From JAEXOD01 sp043805435 (GTDB lineage Bacteria; Bacteroidota; Ignavibacteria; Ignavibacteriales; Melioribacteraceae): a DNA stretch of 64,000 bases. Below the pieces are notes generated by a model. That model had not been told where the DNA came from and did not search any database. It worked only from the letters and a program-made list of their open reading frames with translations. Position numbers and translations under genes: made by a program. Location: assembly GCA_043805435.1 (NCBI GenBank), contig JAZDHY010000055.1, forward strand, positions 11,618 to 75,617, given 5' to 3'. Each line of letters opens with the position of its first letter. Positions within the stretch are counted from its first letter, which is position 1. Below, one piece after another: positions 27,101 through 36,678 of this stretch.

Positions 27101-27509
27101 TTATTTCAGGTTTTAATAAATAATTGTTAACCGGATCGTAAAATTTATTATCATTTACAATTTTATATTGGTCAAAATTTTTAAATAAATTTGCATCTCT
27201 CGTAAACCGATCAAAAAACATCAATGTACCCTTTATAATTCCTCCTTTTTCAACCGATTCCACATAAAAATTTGAACAAGTAGGAGTAAAAGGACAATTT
27301 TCACCATCTAAATTAGAGAATACGGTTTTATAGACTTTTTTTGCTGTATTTGTAAAAAAAGTAAAAAATGAGGTATGTTCAGGTTTATATTCAATATTTT
27401 TATTTAATACCTTTGTATATTCTACCGATTTTTGATCCCATTTTACCCAATCGGCTTGAGCAAACATTGAAGTAACAACAAAAAACAAAAGAAAAATATA
27501 TCTAATCAT
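27081..27509 (-). CDS. yidD: YidD-like membrane protein insertion factor with signal peptide
   Basis: 142 residues. The core NCPFTPTCSNFYVESVEKGG (residues 71-90; Cys72, Cys78), followed by KGTLMFFDRFTRDANLF, is the YidD pattern. Canonical YidD is about 70-90 residues and cytoplasmic with an amphipathic N-terminus. Here a clear signal peptide (1-18, MFAQ) and extra residues on both sides suggest an exported variant, and the usual Cys-x-P near the end is replaced. It overlaps the upstream DUF2442 gene by 4 bp and the downstream TPR gene by 20 bp. Whether it still assists YidC is uncertain. Confidence 0.8.
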   Translation of the reverse strand: MIRYIFLLFFVVTSMFAQADWVKWDQKSVEYTKVLNKNIEYKPEHTSFFTFFTNTAKKVYKTVFSNLDGENCPFTPTCSNFYVESVEKGGIIKGTLMFFDRFTRDANLFKNFDQYKIVNDNKFYDPVNNYLLKPEIIELDIK

Positions 27510-27784
27510 ATTTTATTTACATCAATTCTTAAATTATCGGCTAGTTTTAACAACTTAATATGATTATACAACATGTCTTTACATATAGAAATGTTATTTG
27601 CCCAACAAATATCAAAGCTTTTTTGATCAATAAAAGCTGTATTAAATAGACTTTCTTCAACCAAACCTGCATATATAAAATTTTTAAGTAAAAATTTCAG
27701 ATCTATATCAGCCGAAATCCCATTGGAGTATTCAACAAATAAAATGCAGTTATTTTTCGGTTTTACAAATATCGGATAAATCAT
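27506..27784 (-). CDS. DUF2442 domain protein
   Basis: 92 residues, soluble. The pattern of two beta strands around NNCILFVEYSNGISADIDLK, then FIDQKSFDICWANNISICKD and MLYNHI, is that of DUF2442. Such proteins often accompany toxin-antitoxin DUF4160 partners, but no DUF4160 gene is adjacent; here it leads the yidD unit. It is the first gene of the long minus-strand run that ends with the ferredoxin gene, so the promoter should lie in 27785-27984, the shared divergent region with rlmN. Confidence 0.75.
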   Translation of the reverse strand: MIYPIFVKPKNNCILFVEYSNGISADIDLKFLLKNFIYAGLVEESLFNTAFIDQKSFDICWANNISICKDMLYNHIKLLKLADNLRIDVNKI

Positions 27785-27984
27785 AAATTCTTTTGGGAAA
27801 TTAATAAATACTATAATTGAATTTATTTTATTAAAACAATAACCATAATATAATAATAATGTTGCTTAATTTATAGTTTAAACATTCGTTTTTAGCCATT
27901 CGGTTTATAAATCATTTTAAATTGACTTTATAAATAGCTAATAGTTTAGTAAATTTATAGTTCTTATAATAAAAAATAGTAAAC

Positions 27985-29082
27985 ATGAATCTAAAAAACA
28001 ATAAATTAGTATTAAAAGGTTTAACTGAAATAGAATTAGAGAATTATTTTAAAGAAATTGGCGAGCCGAAATTTCGCGCAAAGCAGGTTTTTAATTGGGT
28101 ATATAATCACTTAATTACCGATTTTGATGAAATGAATAACCTGCCCAAAGAGTTGCGTGCAAAATTAAAAGAAACTTCAACGTTATTATCTTTAGATATT
28201 CACAAAATTTATAAATCTACTGAAAACAACACCACAAAAATTGTATTTGTTACTTTTGATAACAAGTTTATTGAAGCTGTTATAATATCGGATAATGATA
28301 GAAATACACTCTGTATATCAACCCAAGTAGGCTGCCCACTTGATTGTAAGTTTTGCGCAACCGGAGTTATGGGATATAAAAGGAATTTATCTTCTGCCGA
28401 AATTATTGACCAATATTTGATTGCAGCCAAAGAATTTGGGAAAAATAATATTACAAATATTGTTTACATGGGCATGGGCGAACCATTATTAAATTATGAT
28501 AATACTCTTAAATCTCTTAATATTTTAACAAACGAACTTAATTTGGGAGTTAGTAGGAATAGAATTACTGTTTCAACAGCAGGTATTCCCTCAAGAATAA
28601 TTGATTTGGCAAATTGCGGACCTCGTGTTAAACTTGCCTTATCACTTCATTCATCGTTTAATAATATAAGAAGCAAAATAATGCCTATTAATGATAAATA
28701 CCCGCTTGAACAAGTTTTGGAAGCATTAAAATATTACACTACCAAAGTAAAATCGCGCATTACTTTTGAATATACTTTATTAAAAGGAATTAACGATAGA
28801 AACGAAGATATTAAAAGAATTGCAAACATTTGCAGCAATATTCCTTCAAAAATTAATATTATTCCATTTAACAGTATAAAACATATAGAACCAACCGGAA
28901 TTTCTGCAGAATTGGAACCAACAAGCAAAGAAGATATGTATTTATTTGCTGATAAATTGCGTAATAAAAATATTACTGTAATGATAAGAGAAACACAAGG
29001 TGATGACATTGCAGCAGCCTGCGGACAGCTTGCAGCTAAAGAAATTAAGAACCAAGAATTATTAAACAATTTATCTAACTAA
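27985..29082 (+). CDS. rlmN: 23S rRNA (adenine-C2)-methyltransferase RlmN
   Basis: 365 residues. A radical-SAM enzyme that methylates C2 of A2503 in 23S rRNA (and A37 of some tRNAs). The [4Fe-4S] ligands are Cys117, Cys121 and Cys124 (CPLDCKFC). The two methyl-transfer cysteines are placed as in E. coli: Cys110, seven residues before the first ligand, and Cys346 in the C-terminal AAACGQLA. MGMGEPLLNY is the conserved SAM-side loop. It is the first gene of a plus-strand unit; the next ATG is 12 bp downstream. Confidence 0.96.
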   Translation: MNLKNNKLVLKGLTEIELENYFKEIGEPKFRAKQVFNWVYNHLITDFDEMNNLPKELRAKLKETSTLLSLDIHKIYKSTENNTTKIVFVTFDNKFIEAVIISDNDRNTLCISTQVGCPLDCKFCATGVMGYKRNLSSAEIIDQYLIAAKEFGKNNITNIVYMGMGEPLLNYDNTLKSLNILTNELNLGVSRNRITVSTAGIPSRIIDLANCGPRVKLALSLHSSFNNIRSKIMPINDKYPLEQVLEALKYYTTKVKSRITFEYTLLKGINDRNEDIKRIANICSNIPSKINIIPFNSIKHIEPTGISAELEPTSKEDMYLFADKLRNKNITVMIRETQGDDIAAACGQLAAKEIKNQELLNNLSN

Positions 29083-29094
29083 CTAATTATACGC

Positions 29095-29412
29095 ATGCCC
29101 TGGATTTATATTTTGATAGCATCTGTTTTTGAAATTACCTGGGCCGTAGGTTTAAAATATAGCCAAAGTTTCACTAAATTAGTTCCATCAATAATTACCG
29201 CAGTGTGTATGGTGTTAAGCTATGTATTTTTATCAATGGGAGTTAAAAACTTACCGTTGGGTACAGCTTATGCAGTATGGACAGGTATTGGAGCTGCGGG
29301 CACTGCTTTTTACGGGATTTTGTTTTTTAATGAATCTAAAGATTTAATACGTTTGTTATTTATATTTTTAATAATAGTTGGAATTATAGGACTTAAACTT
29401 TACTCGAAATAA
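29095..29412 (+). CDS. sugE: SMR family transporter, SugE/Gdx type (guanidinium exporter-like)
   Basis: 105 residues, four transmembrane helices. The essential proton-coupling Glu13 lies in ASVFEITWAVGLKYS, a pattern that fits the SugE/Gdx branch rather than EmrE. YAVWTGIGAAGTA is the conserved helix-3 motif. Gdx members export guanidinium with two protons. No guanidine riboswitch was recognised upstream; the gene sits within the rlmN unit with a 12 bp gap. A single gene implies a homodimer with dual topology. Confidence 0.9.
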   Translation: MPWIYILIASVFEITWAVGLKYSQSFTKLVPSIITAVCMVLSYVFLSMGVKNLPLGTAYAVWTGIGAAGTAFYGILFFNESKDLIRLLFIFLIIVGIIGLKLYSK

Positions 29413-29415
29413 ATT

Positions 29416-29967
29416 ATGCGAAAATTAACACATATTGAAATTACCGAAAATAGAGAAACTCTTGATTCGTTACCCAAAGTTACAAAATTGCCTGTTTATG
29501 TTCTTTTAGACAGCATTAGGAGCGGTTATAATGTTGGTTCAGTATTCAGGACTTCCGATGCTGCAATGATAGAAAAATTATTGCTTGGCGGTTATACTCC
29601 TGCTCCTCCCAATAAAGAAATATTAAAAACATCACTGGGTTCTACCGAAAGTGTTGATTGGGAATATATTGAAAATCCGATTGAGACAATAAGTGATTTG
29701 AAAACTAAAGGTTTTACCATTTGTGCTTTAGAAATAAGCGAAAACAGTACCCCTTATTATAATATAAAATATTCAGATTTTCCAATTTGTTTAATTGTTG
29801 GCAATGAAATAACAGGTGTAAAACAAGAGTTATTGGATTTATGCGACATCTCGTTGGAAATACCCCAGTATGGTATTAAACATTCTTTAAATGCTGCCGT
29901 AGCTTATGGCATTTCGGTTTTTGAACTTAGGAAAATTTACGATTTATCTACTGTCCGGAATTTGTAA
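29416..29967 (+). CDS. TrmH/SpoU family RNA methyltransferase
   Basis: 183 residues, a minimal SPOUT enzyme. Motif 1 is DSIRSGYNVGSVFRTSDA, motif 2 LIVGNEITGV and motif 3 IPQYGIKHSLNAAVA, which together form the trefoil knot and SAM site. The substrate (tRNA or rRNA ribose) cannot be assigned; no N-terminal RNA-binding extension is present. The start is 3 bp after the sugE stop. The 3' end overlaps the convergent AlbA_2 gene by 20 bp. Confidence 0.92.
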   Translation: MRKLTHIEITENRETLDSLPKVTKLPVYVLLDSIRSGYNVGSVFRTSDAAMIEKLLLGGYTPAPPNKEILKTSLGSTESVDWEYIENPIETISDLKTKGFTICALEISENSTPYYNIKYSDFPICLIVGNEITGVKQELLDLCDISLEIPQYGIKHSLNAAVAYGISVFELRKIYDLSTVRNL

Positions 29968-30607
29968 AATAATTTTCACCATTATCTTTTGAATGGATAA
30001 ATAATAAATTAGCCCTTACAAGTTTTATTAATGTACGTGATGCTCTTCTTTGCGAAATGTTTGCACGGCCGCATAGTTCTTTTACGGTAATAAATTCATT
30101 ATTTTGCAAATAATCGAATACTATTTTTTCGTTAGTGCCAATGGAATAATTTATTAATGAAAGGTTTTGTGCTTCGTTTTGTAATAATTTAATCATTTCT
30201 TTACCGGCAGGAATGCTTTTATCGTTAACCCTTATATAAACAAGTGCATCATTTAAATCAATTTTGTTTTTATAATCCTGAATTCTATGCGGTTTATTTT
30301 TTGATTCACTAATTTTAGCAACTACTATTTCTTTATTTTCTACATTAAAATAATAAAAATTCGGTTCAATTGGAGGTTCACAATAGTTTTTGGCGGTTTG
30401 GGTAATTAATTCGGTTTCGCTTTTTTCACTTTCAAGCCCATAAATTGATTTATCATCATCAACGCCAAATATAATATAACCCCCTTTTGTATTTGCAAAC
30501 GCAATAATTTCTTTTGCTATCTTTTCGTATGATGAGAACCTTTGTTTAAATTCAACAGTAAGATTTTCTCCGTTTTCAATTAATTGAAGCAATTCTTTAC
30601 GTTTCAT
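29948..30607 (-). CDS. AlbA_2 (Schlafen-type) domain regulator with C-terminal winged helix
   Basis: 219 residues. The AlbA_2 domain occupies about 8-130: ENLTVEFKQRFSS, IAKEIIAFANTKGGYIIFGV and PHRIQDYKNK. A winged helix follows at about 155-215 (FITVKELCGRANISQRRASR). AlbA_2 proteins are usually transcription regulators or, in some defence contexts, nucleic-acid-binding effectors; this short two-domain form looks like a regulator. It overlaps the convergent TrmH gene by 20 bp. No target site could be identified. Confidence 0.85.
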   Translation of the reverse strand: MKRKELLQLIENGENLTVEFKQRFSSYEKIAKEIIAFANTKGGYIIFGVDDDKSIYGLESEKSETELITQTAKNYCEPPIEPNFYYFNVENKEIVVAKISESKNKPHRIQDYKNKIDLNDALVYIRVNDKSIPAGKEMIKLLQNEAQNLSLINYSIGTNEKIVFDYLQNNEFITVKELCGRANISQRRASRTLIKLVRANLLFIHSKDNGENYFTNSGQ

Positions 30608-30717
30608 TTAGGATTTTCAAGTTAAATTTTTGTTAAAAAGATGATCGGACTTATAAATATTTTCTTAAATTTATTAAATCCTCAATTTTCACACAGCCTG
30701 TATAGCTTTGTTTTTAC

Positions 30718-33006
30718 TCACCTCTTAATTCTTGTTGAATCAATCCCAAGATTATTCGGTTTATTCTCATTCAAAAATGGATTTTCTTTTTTAATTACCG
30801 AATTTGTAGAGTCCCCTTTTACAGGATTATTAGGCTTTTCATCCAAAATTGGCTTTTGAGGATTAATACTTAAACTATCATTTTGAATTGATTTATTTTT
30901 TGTTCCCAGACTATCATTTTTAATCGGCACTGGATTAATATTTAAGCTGTCAACTTTTGGTTTATCCAAATTAGTATTTAGGCTGTCATTATTAATAGTA
31001 CCGTTTTGATTAATTGAGGCATTTTTAAGACTATCCATCATTTTTTGTTCATCAATTTTTTTCTGTATTTCAAGTTGAATAATTCTTAAGCTATCATCCA
31101 ATACTTTTTGGATTGAATCGCGTACGGCTTGTTTACGCTTTTCATCCAATTTAAAGAAACTTAGTTTATTAGTAACTGCTCTTGCAAATTCTGAGGTTTT
31201 ATATTTAATATTTAATGTATCATAATATACAGCGGCAGAATCAAACATTTTAAGATCATTTTCGTATATGTAACCAATTGTATATAACGATTTTGATGCA
31301 AAATAAGATTTATCGTTGTTGTGGAAAATAAATTTCAAATCGTTAATTGCATTTGGATAATCCTTTTGGTAATATTTTTTTTCGGCATCCTTATATAATT
31401 TTTCAACCGGATCTGTTGTAAAATCAACCTCCGAAAAGCCTAATTTTTGAGCTGCAATATTAACAATTGGATCTTTTGTATAGTTATCATACACGTATCT
31501 ATACATACTATCAGCTTTTTCTTGATTGCCAATAGTAGAAAAATATGTACCTAACGCAAAATATGTTTTACCCGAATGTTTTCCCTGTGGATAATTAGTA
31601 ACAATATTATAATAATATTTATAGGCAGAATCAGGTTCCGATAACTCTCCAAGAAATAAACTACCGTAATCATATTCAACTTTTGCCATTATAATTTGTA
31701 ACGAATCTGCTGTTATGGTCGATTTTACAGGTTGCAGAACAATAACAGGTTTTGTTTTATTAATAGAATCCAAATCGTGTTCCCGTTTAATAGTCATAGA
31801 ATCACGATTTTTCCATAAAAAATATTTTATCGAATCTTCGGCATATAACTTTGGATCTAATATATAATTGAGCTGCTTTTTATATTTATAAACACTTTCA
31901 CGTAAAGTTAACAGTTTTTTTAATACTTCCGATTTTTTTTTGGCTTTATCTTTATAATCAACAGGTGCTTGACTTGATAACATTTTGTCATAAAATACTT
32001 TTGCCGTATCATAATTTTTATAGTCTTTTTCAAATATTTGACCTTTCATAAAACCGGCAATTCCTGCAGAAACCGTTTGCTTATACAAAGTATCAACTGA
32101 TGTAAATAAATCCAAAGCATCTTCTATATCACCCTGCTCGTATTTTATTAAACCAATTTCTAAATCAATATCACCCCAAAAACTGTTATATTTATTTTGT
32201 TCTCTTAACCTTTTTAGTGTAATTAAACTAAGTTCGTTTTCACCCATACTTTTTTGCAATTTTGCAACTTCCAGCTGGCTGTTAAATTCAACTTCGGCAG
32301 TTGGAGCATAATTAACAACCATACCAAAATAATTAATAGCCTTTTCGTAATCATTTAATAAAACATAAAGCTTACCAATTTCATATGTAATCTCTGCATT
32401 TAATTCATCCGAATCCGAATTTTTTAATAAGTCTTCGCATAAATTAACCGTTTTTAGATAATCCTCTTTGTACTTATAATAAGCAATTTGTTTTATATAT
32501 GCTTCTGTATAAATTTCAATTTCTTCTTCTTCAATGGCTTGTTTTTTAACTTCATCAAGCGTATTCAGCCCTTCTTCAAAAAATCTTAATTGTAATTGGG
32601 TTTTTCCAATCCAAAGTCTATTTTCTAAAAGTAACTCGCTATCATTAATTGCGGCAAGTTCCTGAAATTTACGATAAGCCTTTGAATATTCTTGAAGATA
32701 ATAAAACGATTTACCAATAAGAAGTAATGCATCATCAAAAAAAGCAGAATTAAAATCAAATTGTAATATTTTTGATGCTTTTTCAACAACTTTTTCAAAT
32801 TGTTGTTTTGCAGCAGCCGGAACCGGTTCCTCTTTAAAATTAAATAACACTTTTTTTTGTTTATTTAATTCATCCATAGCATTTTCAAAAGCTAAGGAAG
32901 TATTAAAGTATCGGTTAAAATAGGTATTAAAATTTCTCCAAATACCGCATCCGGTTACTAAACCTGAAAGAACAATAACAACAAATAATTTTGTTTTAAA
33001 AGTCAT
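30718..33006 (-). CDS. TPR lipoprotein resembling PorW/SprE (T9SS / gliding accessory)
   Basis: 762 residues. The lipobox LVTGC places the lipidated Cys at 20. NFNTYFNRYFNTSLAFENAM just after it resembles the start of SprE/PorW proteins. Many TPR-like repeats follow (for example FYYLQEYSKAYRKFQELA, YVLLNDYEKAINYFGMVV, SYFASKSLYTIGYIYEND). The last 100 residues are low-complexity, with repeated P-x-x-D-S-L-x-x-N. PorW/SprE links the T9SS trans-envelope parts and is needed for export in Bacteroidota. Two T9SS-tailed proteins in this window make that role plausible, but the identification rests on layout and N-terminal similarity. Confidence 0.7.
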   Translation of the reverse strand: MTFKTKLFVVIVLSGLVTGCGIWRNFNTYFNRYFNTSLAFENAMDELNKQKKVLFNFKEEPVPAAAKQQFEKVVEKASKILQFDFNSAFFDDALLLIGKSFYYLQEYSKAYRKFQELAAINDSELLLENRLWIGKTQLQLRFFEEGLNTLDEVKKQAIEEEEIEIYTEAYIKQIAYYKYKEDYLKTVNLCEDLLKNSDSDELNAEITYEIGKLYVLLNDYEKAINYFGMVVNYAPTAEVEFNSQLEVAKLQKSMGENELSLITLKRLREQNKYNSFWGDIDLEIGLIKYEQGDIEDALDLFTSVDTLYKQTVSAGIAGFMKGQIFEKDYKNYDTAKVFYDKMLSSQAPVDYKDKAKKKSEVLKKLLTLRESVYKYKKQLNYILDPKLYAEDSIKYFLWKNRDSMTIKREHDLDSINKTKPVIVLQPVKSTITADSLQIIMAKVEYDYGSLFLGELSEPDSAYKYYYNIVTNYPQGKHSGKTYFALGTYFSTIGNQEKADSMYRYVYDNYTKDPIVNIAAQKLGFSEVDFTTDPVEKLYKDAEKKYYQKDYPNAINDLKFIFHNNDKSYFASKSLYTIGYIYENDLKMFDSAAVYYDTLNIKYKTSEFARAVTNKLSFFKLDEKRKQAVRDSIQKVLDDSLRIIQLEIQKKIDEQKMMDSLKNASINQNGTINNDSLNTNLDKPKVDSLNINPVPIKNDSLGTKNKSIQNDSLSINPQKPILDEKPNNPVKGDSTNSVIKKENPFLNENKPNNLGIDSTRIKR

Positions 33007-33031
33007 ATTTTACTTTTTTTTTTATTAATAA

Positions 33032-33370
33032 TTATAAAGCAGCCGTACCTGATTCTTCTGTACGAATTCTAATAACATCTACAATGTCATAAATAAATAT
33101 TTTTCCGTCGCCAACTTGTCCGGTTTTAGCTGTTTTTAAAATTGCTTCAACCACTTTTTCAACAATCGCATCATCAACAATTACTTCAATTTTAATCTTA
33201 GGCACAAATTCTATTTGATATTCACTACCTCTATATACTTCTTTATGCCCTTTTTGCCTTCCATAGCCCCTAACTTCCGATAAAGTTAATCCTCGCACTC
33301 CTTCTTCAAGTAATGCTTCTTTTACTTCATCAACTTTAAATGGACGGATAATTGCTTCAATTTTTTTCAT
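33032..33370 (-). CDS. glnB: Nitrogen regulatory protein P-II
   Basis: 112 residues, the usual length. Tyr51 in the T-loop (YRGSEYQIEF) is the uridylylation site in enteric homologues. TGQVGDGKIFIYDI matches the C-terminal P-II signature around the ATP/2-oxoglutarate cleft. P-II senses energy and 2-oxoglutarate and controls glutamine synthetase, transport and transcription. No amtB is adjacent, but glnE lies 3.3 kb away beyond secA. The start is 11 bp after the secA stop, so cotranscription with secA is likely. glnB versus glnK cannot be decided. Confidence 0.94.
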   Translation of the reverse strand: MKKIEAIIRPFKVDEVKEALLEEGVRGLTLSEVRGYGRQKGHKEVYRGSEYQIEFVPKIKIEVIVDDAIVEKVVEAILKTAKTGQVGDGKIFIYDIVDVIRIRTEESGTAAL

Positions 33371-33381
33371 TTAAATCCCAT

Positions 33382-36300
33382 TTAAGCATTTTTTCCATGA
33401 CAGTTTTTATATTTTTTACCACTTCCGCATGGACATGGTTCATTTCTTCCTGTTTTTTCTTCAACTCTAACAGGTTGACGTTTGCCTCTATTTGCAGCTT
33501 CATTACCACCTTCGCTGCTATTCATACTTAAGGAGTCACTACTCTCCTTAATTGTCCTGATATTTGAGCTGTGAATAGTCCTTTTTGTCATTGTTTCTTC
33601 CGGTGCGGCAGGAAAAAACTTAAAGCATAATGAAACTACCTCGTCCCTGATACTATCCAACAAAGCAATAAATAAAGTAAAAGCTTCGCCCTTGTATTCA
33701 AGTAAAGGATCTTTTTGACCATAAGCGCGTAAATTTATACCTTCTTTAAGGTCATCCATTTCACGTAAATGTTCTTTCCATTTATCATCAATTACGCTTA
33801 AAACTGCAAAACGTTCAATACGTGCAACTAAATCACTACCAAGCTGGTTTTCTTTTCTTGTATAAAAATCGGTGCCAACTTCCATTATTTTTTCAACAAG
33901 TCCAATTTTGCCAAGCTTTTCAAATGTAACCGGATCAATATTTATATCAATTAATAGATGTTGAATTAACTCTTGCCTAATAGCTTCAATTTCTACATTA
34001 TCGTAATATTTTTCTATAACACTTGTTACATAATCACGTAAATAATTAAAAATTTCACCTCTTAATCTTTCACCTTCAAGGGCCTGTCTTCTTCTGGTAT
34101 AAATTACTTCTCTCTGCTGATTCATTACGTTATCAAATTCAAGCAGACGTTTACGAATTGCAAAGTTGTTTTCTTCTACTTTCCTCTGAGCACGTTCAAC
34201 AGATTTTGTAATTAAAGAGTGTTCAATAACTTCACCCTCTTGAATACCTATTTTATTCATAATATTGGCAATTCTATCACTGCCAAATAATCTCATCAAA
34301 TCATCTTCAAGTGATATATAAAATTTCGATTCTCCGGGATCTCCTTGTCTTCCTGAACGACCACGCAGCTGCCTGTCAATACGGCGCGATTCATGTCTTT
34401 CGGTACCAAGTATAAATAAACCGCCTTTTTCTACAACACCCGGTCCAAGTTTAATATCGGTACCTCTACCGGCCATGTTTGTAGCAATTGTCACAGCTCC
34501 CGGCTGTCCGGCAAATCCTACAATTTCAGCTTCTCTTTGGTGTTGTTTTGCATTTAACACATTGTGCGGAATTCCCTGGCGTTTTAATATTCTGCTTATT
34601 GTTTCAGAAACGTCAACACTGGTTGTACCAACTAAAATAGGCTGTTGTTTTTCTCGCAATTCTTTTATTTTTTCTAAAACAGCGTTATATTTTTCACGTT
34701 TTGTTTTAAATATTGCATCTTCTGCATCATCTCTGTTAATAGGCTTATTTGTTGGAATAACCGCAACTTCAAGTTTGTAGATTTCAAAAAATTCCGATTC
34801 TTCAGTTTCGGCAGTACCTGTCATACCCGCAATTTTTTTATATAACCTGAAATAATTTTGCAGTGTAATTGTTGCTAAAGTTTGAGTATCTCGTTCAACT
34901 TTTACATTTTCTTTAGCCTCAATTGCCTGGTGTAAACCGTCCGAATATCTTCTTCCCGGTAATACACGACCTGTAAATTCATCAACTATTGCAATTTTTC
35001 CATCATCGGTTACAACATATTCATCATCTTTTTCAAAAAGAGTATAAGCGCGTAATAATTGATTTAATGTATGAATTCTATCACTTCTTTCGCTGTATAT
35101 TTTATAAAGTTCATCCCTTTTTAATGCTTTTTGTTCATCGGTAATCGAACTGTCTTTATCAATATTTCCTATTGCCAAGGACAAATCCGGTAATACAAAA
35201 TAATCTTTCCCCTCTGCAGAACCAAAGGCTAATTCTTCTCTGCCTTTTTCCGTTAAATCAATAGAATGATTTTTTTCATCAATTGCAAAATATAATTCTT
35301 CATCAACTTCAGGCATTCTTTTAGCATTTTCGCGTAAATACTCCATCTCGGTTTTTTGCATCAACCTTTTATTTGATGGTTCACTAAACAATTTCATCAG
35401 TTTATTATTTTTTGGAAAACCCCTGGATGCACGTAATAATGCCATACCAACTTTTTCTTCATCTATTCCTCCAGGTTCATTTAATCCTCTTTCGGCTTCA
35501 GCAACTATAGACGAAACCAATTGTGCTTGTTTTTTAAATATCAAATCTACTTTAGGTTTCATTTCATAAAATTTATGATCCGGTGACCCAACCGGGCCTG
35601 AAATAATTAAAGGAGTTCTTGCCTCATCAATTAATACGGAATCCACTTCATCAACTATTGTATAATTGTGCACTCTTTGAACGCAGTCTTCAAACCTGAC
35701 TGCCATATTATCGCGTAGATAATCGAAACCAAATTCGTTATTAGTTCCATAAGTAATATCACTGTTATAACTTATTTTTCGTTGTTCGGGATCCATTGAG
35801 CTAAGAATATTACCAATAGTAAGTCCGTGAAATTCGAAAATTTTTCCCATCCATTCACTATCGCGTTTAGCCAAATAGTCGTTAACAGTTACAACATGCA
35901 CACCGCGTCCGGTTAAGGCATTTAAATAAATTGGCAATGTGGCAACAAGTGTTTTTCCTTCTCCTGTAGCCATTTCCGCTATTTTTCCCTGATGTAATAC
36001 AATACCACCTATTAATTGAACATCATACGGTATCATATCCCAGTTTATTTTATATCCGGCTGCATCCCACGATTTTCCAACCAACCTCCTGCAAGTATCT
36101 TTTACAACCGCAAAGGCAATAGGTAATATCTCATCAAGTACATCTTCGTATCTATCATCCAGCTCGTTATTTAATACATCCAATCTATCTGTAATGCTGC
36201 GATGATCATCTTCTAAATTATCTAAAGTTAATTTATTTTTTAAATTTTCAATTTCGTCCCGTAAATCTTTTGTTTCTTCTGCAATTTTTTCTTTTAACTG

Positions 36301-36444
36301 AATAGTTTTCGCTTTTAGTTCTTCATCAGTTAAATTTGCCAGTTTTGCATATTCTTCATTAATTTCTTCAACAACCGGGCTTAGTTCTTTTAATAGTTTT
36401 GAGTGTTTATCACCAAAAATATTCTTTAAAATCTTTGTAAACAT
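33382..36444 (-). CDS. secA: Preprotein translocase ATPase SecA
   Basis: 1020 residues from the ATG at 36444, which has GGAGAAC upstream; the open frame extends 57 bp further but without a ribosome site. The motor drives Sec-dependent export. Walker A is GEGKT at 161-165. The DEVDSVLIDEARTPLIISG block and the GRGTDIKLG/GRSGRQGDPG motifs are present. The C-terminus has the zinc-binding CPCGSGKKYKNCHG. It is about 120 residues longer than E. coli SecA, with an N-terminal insertion of charged helix (about 55-100), as in other FCB SecA proteins. Confidence 0.97.
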   Translation of the reverse strand: MFTKILKNIFGDKHSKLLKELSPVVEEINEEYAKLANLTDEELKAKTIQLKEKIAEETKDLRDEIENLKNKLTLDNLEDDHRSITDRLDVLNNELDDRYEDVLDEILPIAFAVVKDTCRRLVGKSWDAAGYKINWDMIPYDVQLIGGIVLHQGKIAEMATGEGKTLVATLPIYLNALTGRGVHVVTVNDYLAKRDSEWMGKIFEFHGLTIGNILSSMDPEQRKISYNSDITYGTNNEFGFDYLRDNMAVRFEDCVQRVHNYTIVDEVDSVLIDEARTPLIISGPVGSPDHKFYEMKPKVDLIFKKQAQLVSSIVAEAERGLNEPGGIDEEKVGMALLRASRGFPKNNKLMKLFSEPSNKRLMQKTEMEYLRENAKRMPEVDEELYFAIDEKNHSIDLTEKGREELAFGSAEGKDYFVLPDLSLAIGNIDKDSSITDEQKALKRDELYKIYSERSDRIHTLNQLLRAYTLFEKDDEYVVTDDGKIAIVDEFTGRVLPGRRYSDGLHQAIEAKENVKVERDTQTLATITLQNYFRLYKKIAGMTGTAETEESEFFEIYKLEVAVIPTNKPINRDDAEDAIFKTKREKYNAVLEKIKELREKQQPILVGTTSVDVSETISRILKRQGIPHNVLNAKQHQREAEIVGFAGQPGAVTIATNMAGRGTDIKLGPGVVEKGGLFILGTERHESRRIDRQLRGRSGRQGDPGESKFYISLEDDLMRLFGSDRIANIMNKIGIQEGEVIEHSLITKSVERAQRKVEENNFAIRKRLLEFDNVMNQQREVIYTRRRQALEGERLRGEIFNYLRDYVTSVIEKYYDNVEIEAIRQELIQHLLIDINIDPVTFEKLGKIGLVEKIMEVGTDFYTRKENQLGSDLVARIERFAVLSVIDDKWKEHLREMDDLKEGINLRAYGQKDPLLEYKGEAFTLFIALLDSIRDEVVSLCFKFFPAAPEETMTKRTIHSSNIRTIKESSDSLSMNSSEGGNEAANRGKRQPVRVEEKTGRNEPCPCGSGKKYKNCHGKNA

Positions 36445-36678
36445 TAAGTTCTCCAAATAATTGCGAATAACAAAATTACCAAACAACTTCAATAAATGCA
36501 ATTTTATTATTTTAATTCTTGGTTATTAATAAAGTTAATAATTTATTTAAATTCTATGTAAAAATTTTGCGCATTAATAATTTTTGTATTTACCTGTTGA
36601 TTGTGGTTAATATATAAATATATCAATTTTTATTTTAATGGTTTTTTAATAACTTTACACATTAAATTTTTAATTTTG

